A DNA stretch of 64,000 bases from Leptotrichia buccalis C-1013-b (GTDB lineage Bacteria; Fusobacteriota; Fusobacteriia; Fusobacteriales; Leptotrichiaceae). Location: NCBI RefSeq assembly GCF_000023905.1, contig NC_013192.1:1116001-1180000 (forward strand), written 5' to 3'. The notes below the pieces were generated by a model. It was not told the DNA's origin and did not search any database. It was given only the letters and a program-made list of their open reading frames with translations. The position numbers were made by a program, and so were the translations under genes. Each line of letters begins with the position of its first letter. Within the stretch, counting starts at the first letter, position 1. Below, piece by piece: positions 62,454 through 64,000 of this stretch.

Positions 62454-64000
62454 TTATTTTATTTTACCGTATTTTTTTGAATATTTTTCAATGTCTTGTA
62501 ACGTAAATTTATTCATAATTTCTATTACGTTATTTAATAAATTTGAGCAATATGTTGTATCATTTCTTTCTCTAGTGTTAATATGTCCTGCATCATTTCT
62601 TATTTCATTCAATTTATTTATAGAATTTATTAATTCATCTATTTTATTGTCAATATTCTTAGTTTTTAGTTTTTCCACTTTTTTATAAAAATTTTCACTT
62701 TTTTCTTTCGAATCGATTTTAAAAATTTTATATTTATAAATATCAATCAAAAAGAACAGTGCCAGTGCATAATTTTTAGAATCTTTTTGTTTTCTCACAA
62801 ATTTTATTAATTCTTCATATGTTTCATTTTTTATTAATTTTACTTCTATAATTTCATATACTTTTTTATTTATTAAATCTAGTTCTTTATTATTTATTTT
62901 TTCAAATTCTTTAGATATCTCTATAATCTTTTTATATTCATTATATGTATATGCTTCTGAAATTTTTCTCATAATTTTTGATAATTTTTCATCTATCATT
63001 TTAGTATTTTCTAAAGCATTTGTATATTTTGTATAATCTTTAAATTCTGCTATTGATTTATACAAATTAATTATTTTTAAAATAGGTATTTTATAAATAC
63101 TTCCATACTCCGAGTTTAATATTCTTTCTCCATAATAAATCGAATGAATGATAACATTATCATTTAATAATTCAAACAATCTCAACGAAGTCAATAAATT
63201 AAATGGAATATCTCTAAATGAATGGGTAATATCCATATCTATTTCTATTATTTCTCGTTTTTTTACTTCTATTTCATTTTTTATTTTTAAATATAACTCG
63301 TCTACATCTCCAAAATTATCAATTTGAACATATTTTATTTTTTCATTTGGTAACATTATACCTTTATTTTTAAAATTTTCTGTTAAAATATCCCATTTCC
63401 CTGTTTCAAGTCCAAAAATATAAATTTGATTATAATCCTCTATGTAAGGCTCAAATGTGTATTGTGTTTCTATAATTTCTTTTTTTCCTTCGTTATCTAA
63501 ATACTCATAAAATATTTTTTCATATCCTTTTCCTGATTCACCTGACCCTAAATTCCAAATCAATATTTTTCTTTTTGATGAATTTCTATATTCATCGTTA
63601 TTTTCTATATATTTCCCTGATTTATTTAAAGGATGAACAATTTTATCTCTTTTATCCTTTAAATTTTTATATTTTTTATTATCACTTTCATACTTATTCA
63701 CTATTTCTAAGCCATAATTTTTTACTTTATTATGATATTTTTCATTCTTTAGTGATTTTACTTCTTTAATTTTTTCTTTTAAAATATTTTCATATTCATT
63801 TTTTAAATTTATTTTAGTTATTTTTTTATAAATATCATCAATACCTTTTAAATTAAATTGTAATTTAATATAAAATTCATCTAGTTTATTCAATAAATCC
63901 CTATTCCCAATTTCTCTTAATTTATCAATACTTCCATATTTTGTAAAAGAACTAACAGCGTCTACAAAATCCAATTTTTCTAGCACATTTGTTATATCAA
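62454..64000 (-). CDS. Csx1/Csm6-like HEPN-CARF-HEPN protein, 5' end outside window
   Basis: 510 residues from a GTG at 63986, but the frame stays open to the window edge, so the true start is probably outside. The middle (about 138-300) is a CARF domain: RKILIWNLGSG then EIDMDITHSFRDIPF, the DxTHG-type ligand motif. The C-terminus (about 380-510) is a HEPN RNase with RNDAGH (Arg463, His468). Before the CARF another helical domain ends in RDKIVH (113-118), also of HEPN form, so the protein could be a tandem of two CARF-HEPN units. Cyclic oligoadenylate would activate RNA cleavage. Confidence 0.75.
   Translation of the reverse strand, partial: DITNVLEKLDFVDAVSSFTKYGSIDKLREIGNRDLLNKLDEFYIKLQFNLKGIDDIYKKITKINLKNEYENILKEKIKEVKSLKNEKYHNKVKNYGLEIVNKYESDNKKYKNLKDKRDKIVHPLNKSGKYIENNDEYRNSSKRKILIWNLGSGESGKGYEKIFYEYLDNEGKKEIIETQYTFEPYIEDYNQIYIFGLETGKWDILTENFKNKGIMLPNEKIKYVQIDNFGDVDELYLKIKNEIEVKKREIIEIDMDITHSFRDIPFNLLTSLRLFELLNDNVIIHSIYYGERILNSEYGSIYKIPILKIINLYKSIAEFKDYTKYTNALENTKMIDEKLSKIMRKISEAYTYNEYKKIIEISKEFEKINNKELDLINKKVYEIIEVKLIKNETYEELIKFVRKQKDSKNYALALFFLIDIYKYKIFKIDSKEKSENFYKKVEKLKTKNIDNKIDELINSINKLNEIRNDAGHINTRERNDTTYCSNLLNNVIEIMNKFTLQDIEKYSKKYGKIK

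Overview
The window looks like a chromosomal segment of a low-GC, anaerobic, diderm bacterium, most likely a fusobacterium of the Leptotrichia type. This is inferred from strong A+T richness, many Sec signal peptides, an autotransporter with a C-terminal barrel, DKNYY-repeat and OmpA-like proteins, anaerobic (NrdD/NrdG) metabolism, and Clostridium-like core genes. No rRNA or tRNA gene and no CRISPR array of more than one repeat was seen.

Layout. 0-14 kb (mostly minus strand): cell-surface and secreted proteins. These are a DKNYY-repeat protein with an M48 membrane protease, an S8 protease without a visible barrel, a lipobox-bearing autotransporter, and three tandem paralogues with one membrane segment each. 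14-29.8 kb: housekeeping and accessory genes. These are a ROK sugar kinase, two PepSY proteins next to a GntR regulator and a two-component system, serA, thrB, ylmH, pepF, an orphan RelB/DinJ antitoxin with a short toxin-like remnant, and small secreted proteins. 29.8-37.3 kb: an OPT transporter-coaX-lipase-PLD operon diverges from a zinc regulon (zur, znuA, znuC, znuB).

37.3-64 kb: a defence island. A RAMP-rich type III CRISPR effector operon lies on the plus strand (39.1-50.5 kb). It holds a MoaA-like radical SAM enzyme, an unknown protein, a Cas6, a palm-only Cas10 with GGDD, a multi-RAMP fusion, two Csm3-like RAMPs, two small helical proteins, a large TIGR03986-like RAMP and a Cas6b-like protein. 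On the minus strand (55.3-64 kb) are cas4, cas2, cas1, an EcsC-like protein, a short NrdD with a frameshifted NrdG, a large CARF-like protein and a HEPN-CARF-HEPN Csx1/Csm6-like protein running off the right edge. Between the halves sit yaaA, a frameshifted HNH nuclease gene, the N-terminal half of an AAA ATPase, and an ISLre2-type insertion sequence with perfect 22-bp inverted ends.

The C-terminal half of an AAA ATPase lies at the far left of the island (37.4-38.4 kb) on the opposite strand, abutting a solitary CRISPR-like repeat. Flipping 38,425-53,662 would rejoin the two ATPase halves and put the whole CRISPR locus on one strand. I therefore infer that an inversion split an HNH-ATPase defence pair and divided a type III locus from its adaptation and ancillary genes. 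In function, Cas10 would make a cyclic oligoadenylate signal when the RAMP complex binds target RNA, and the two CARF proteins would sense it. The roles of the radical SAM enzyme, NrdD and EcsC-like protein in this locus are unknown.
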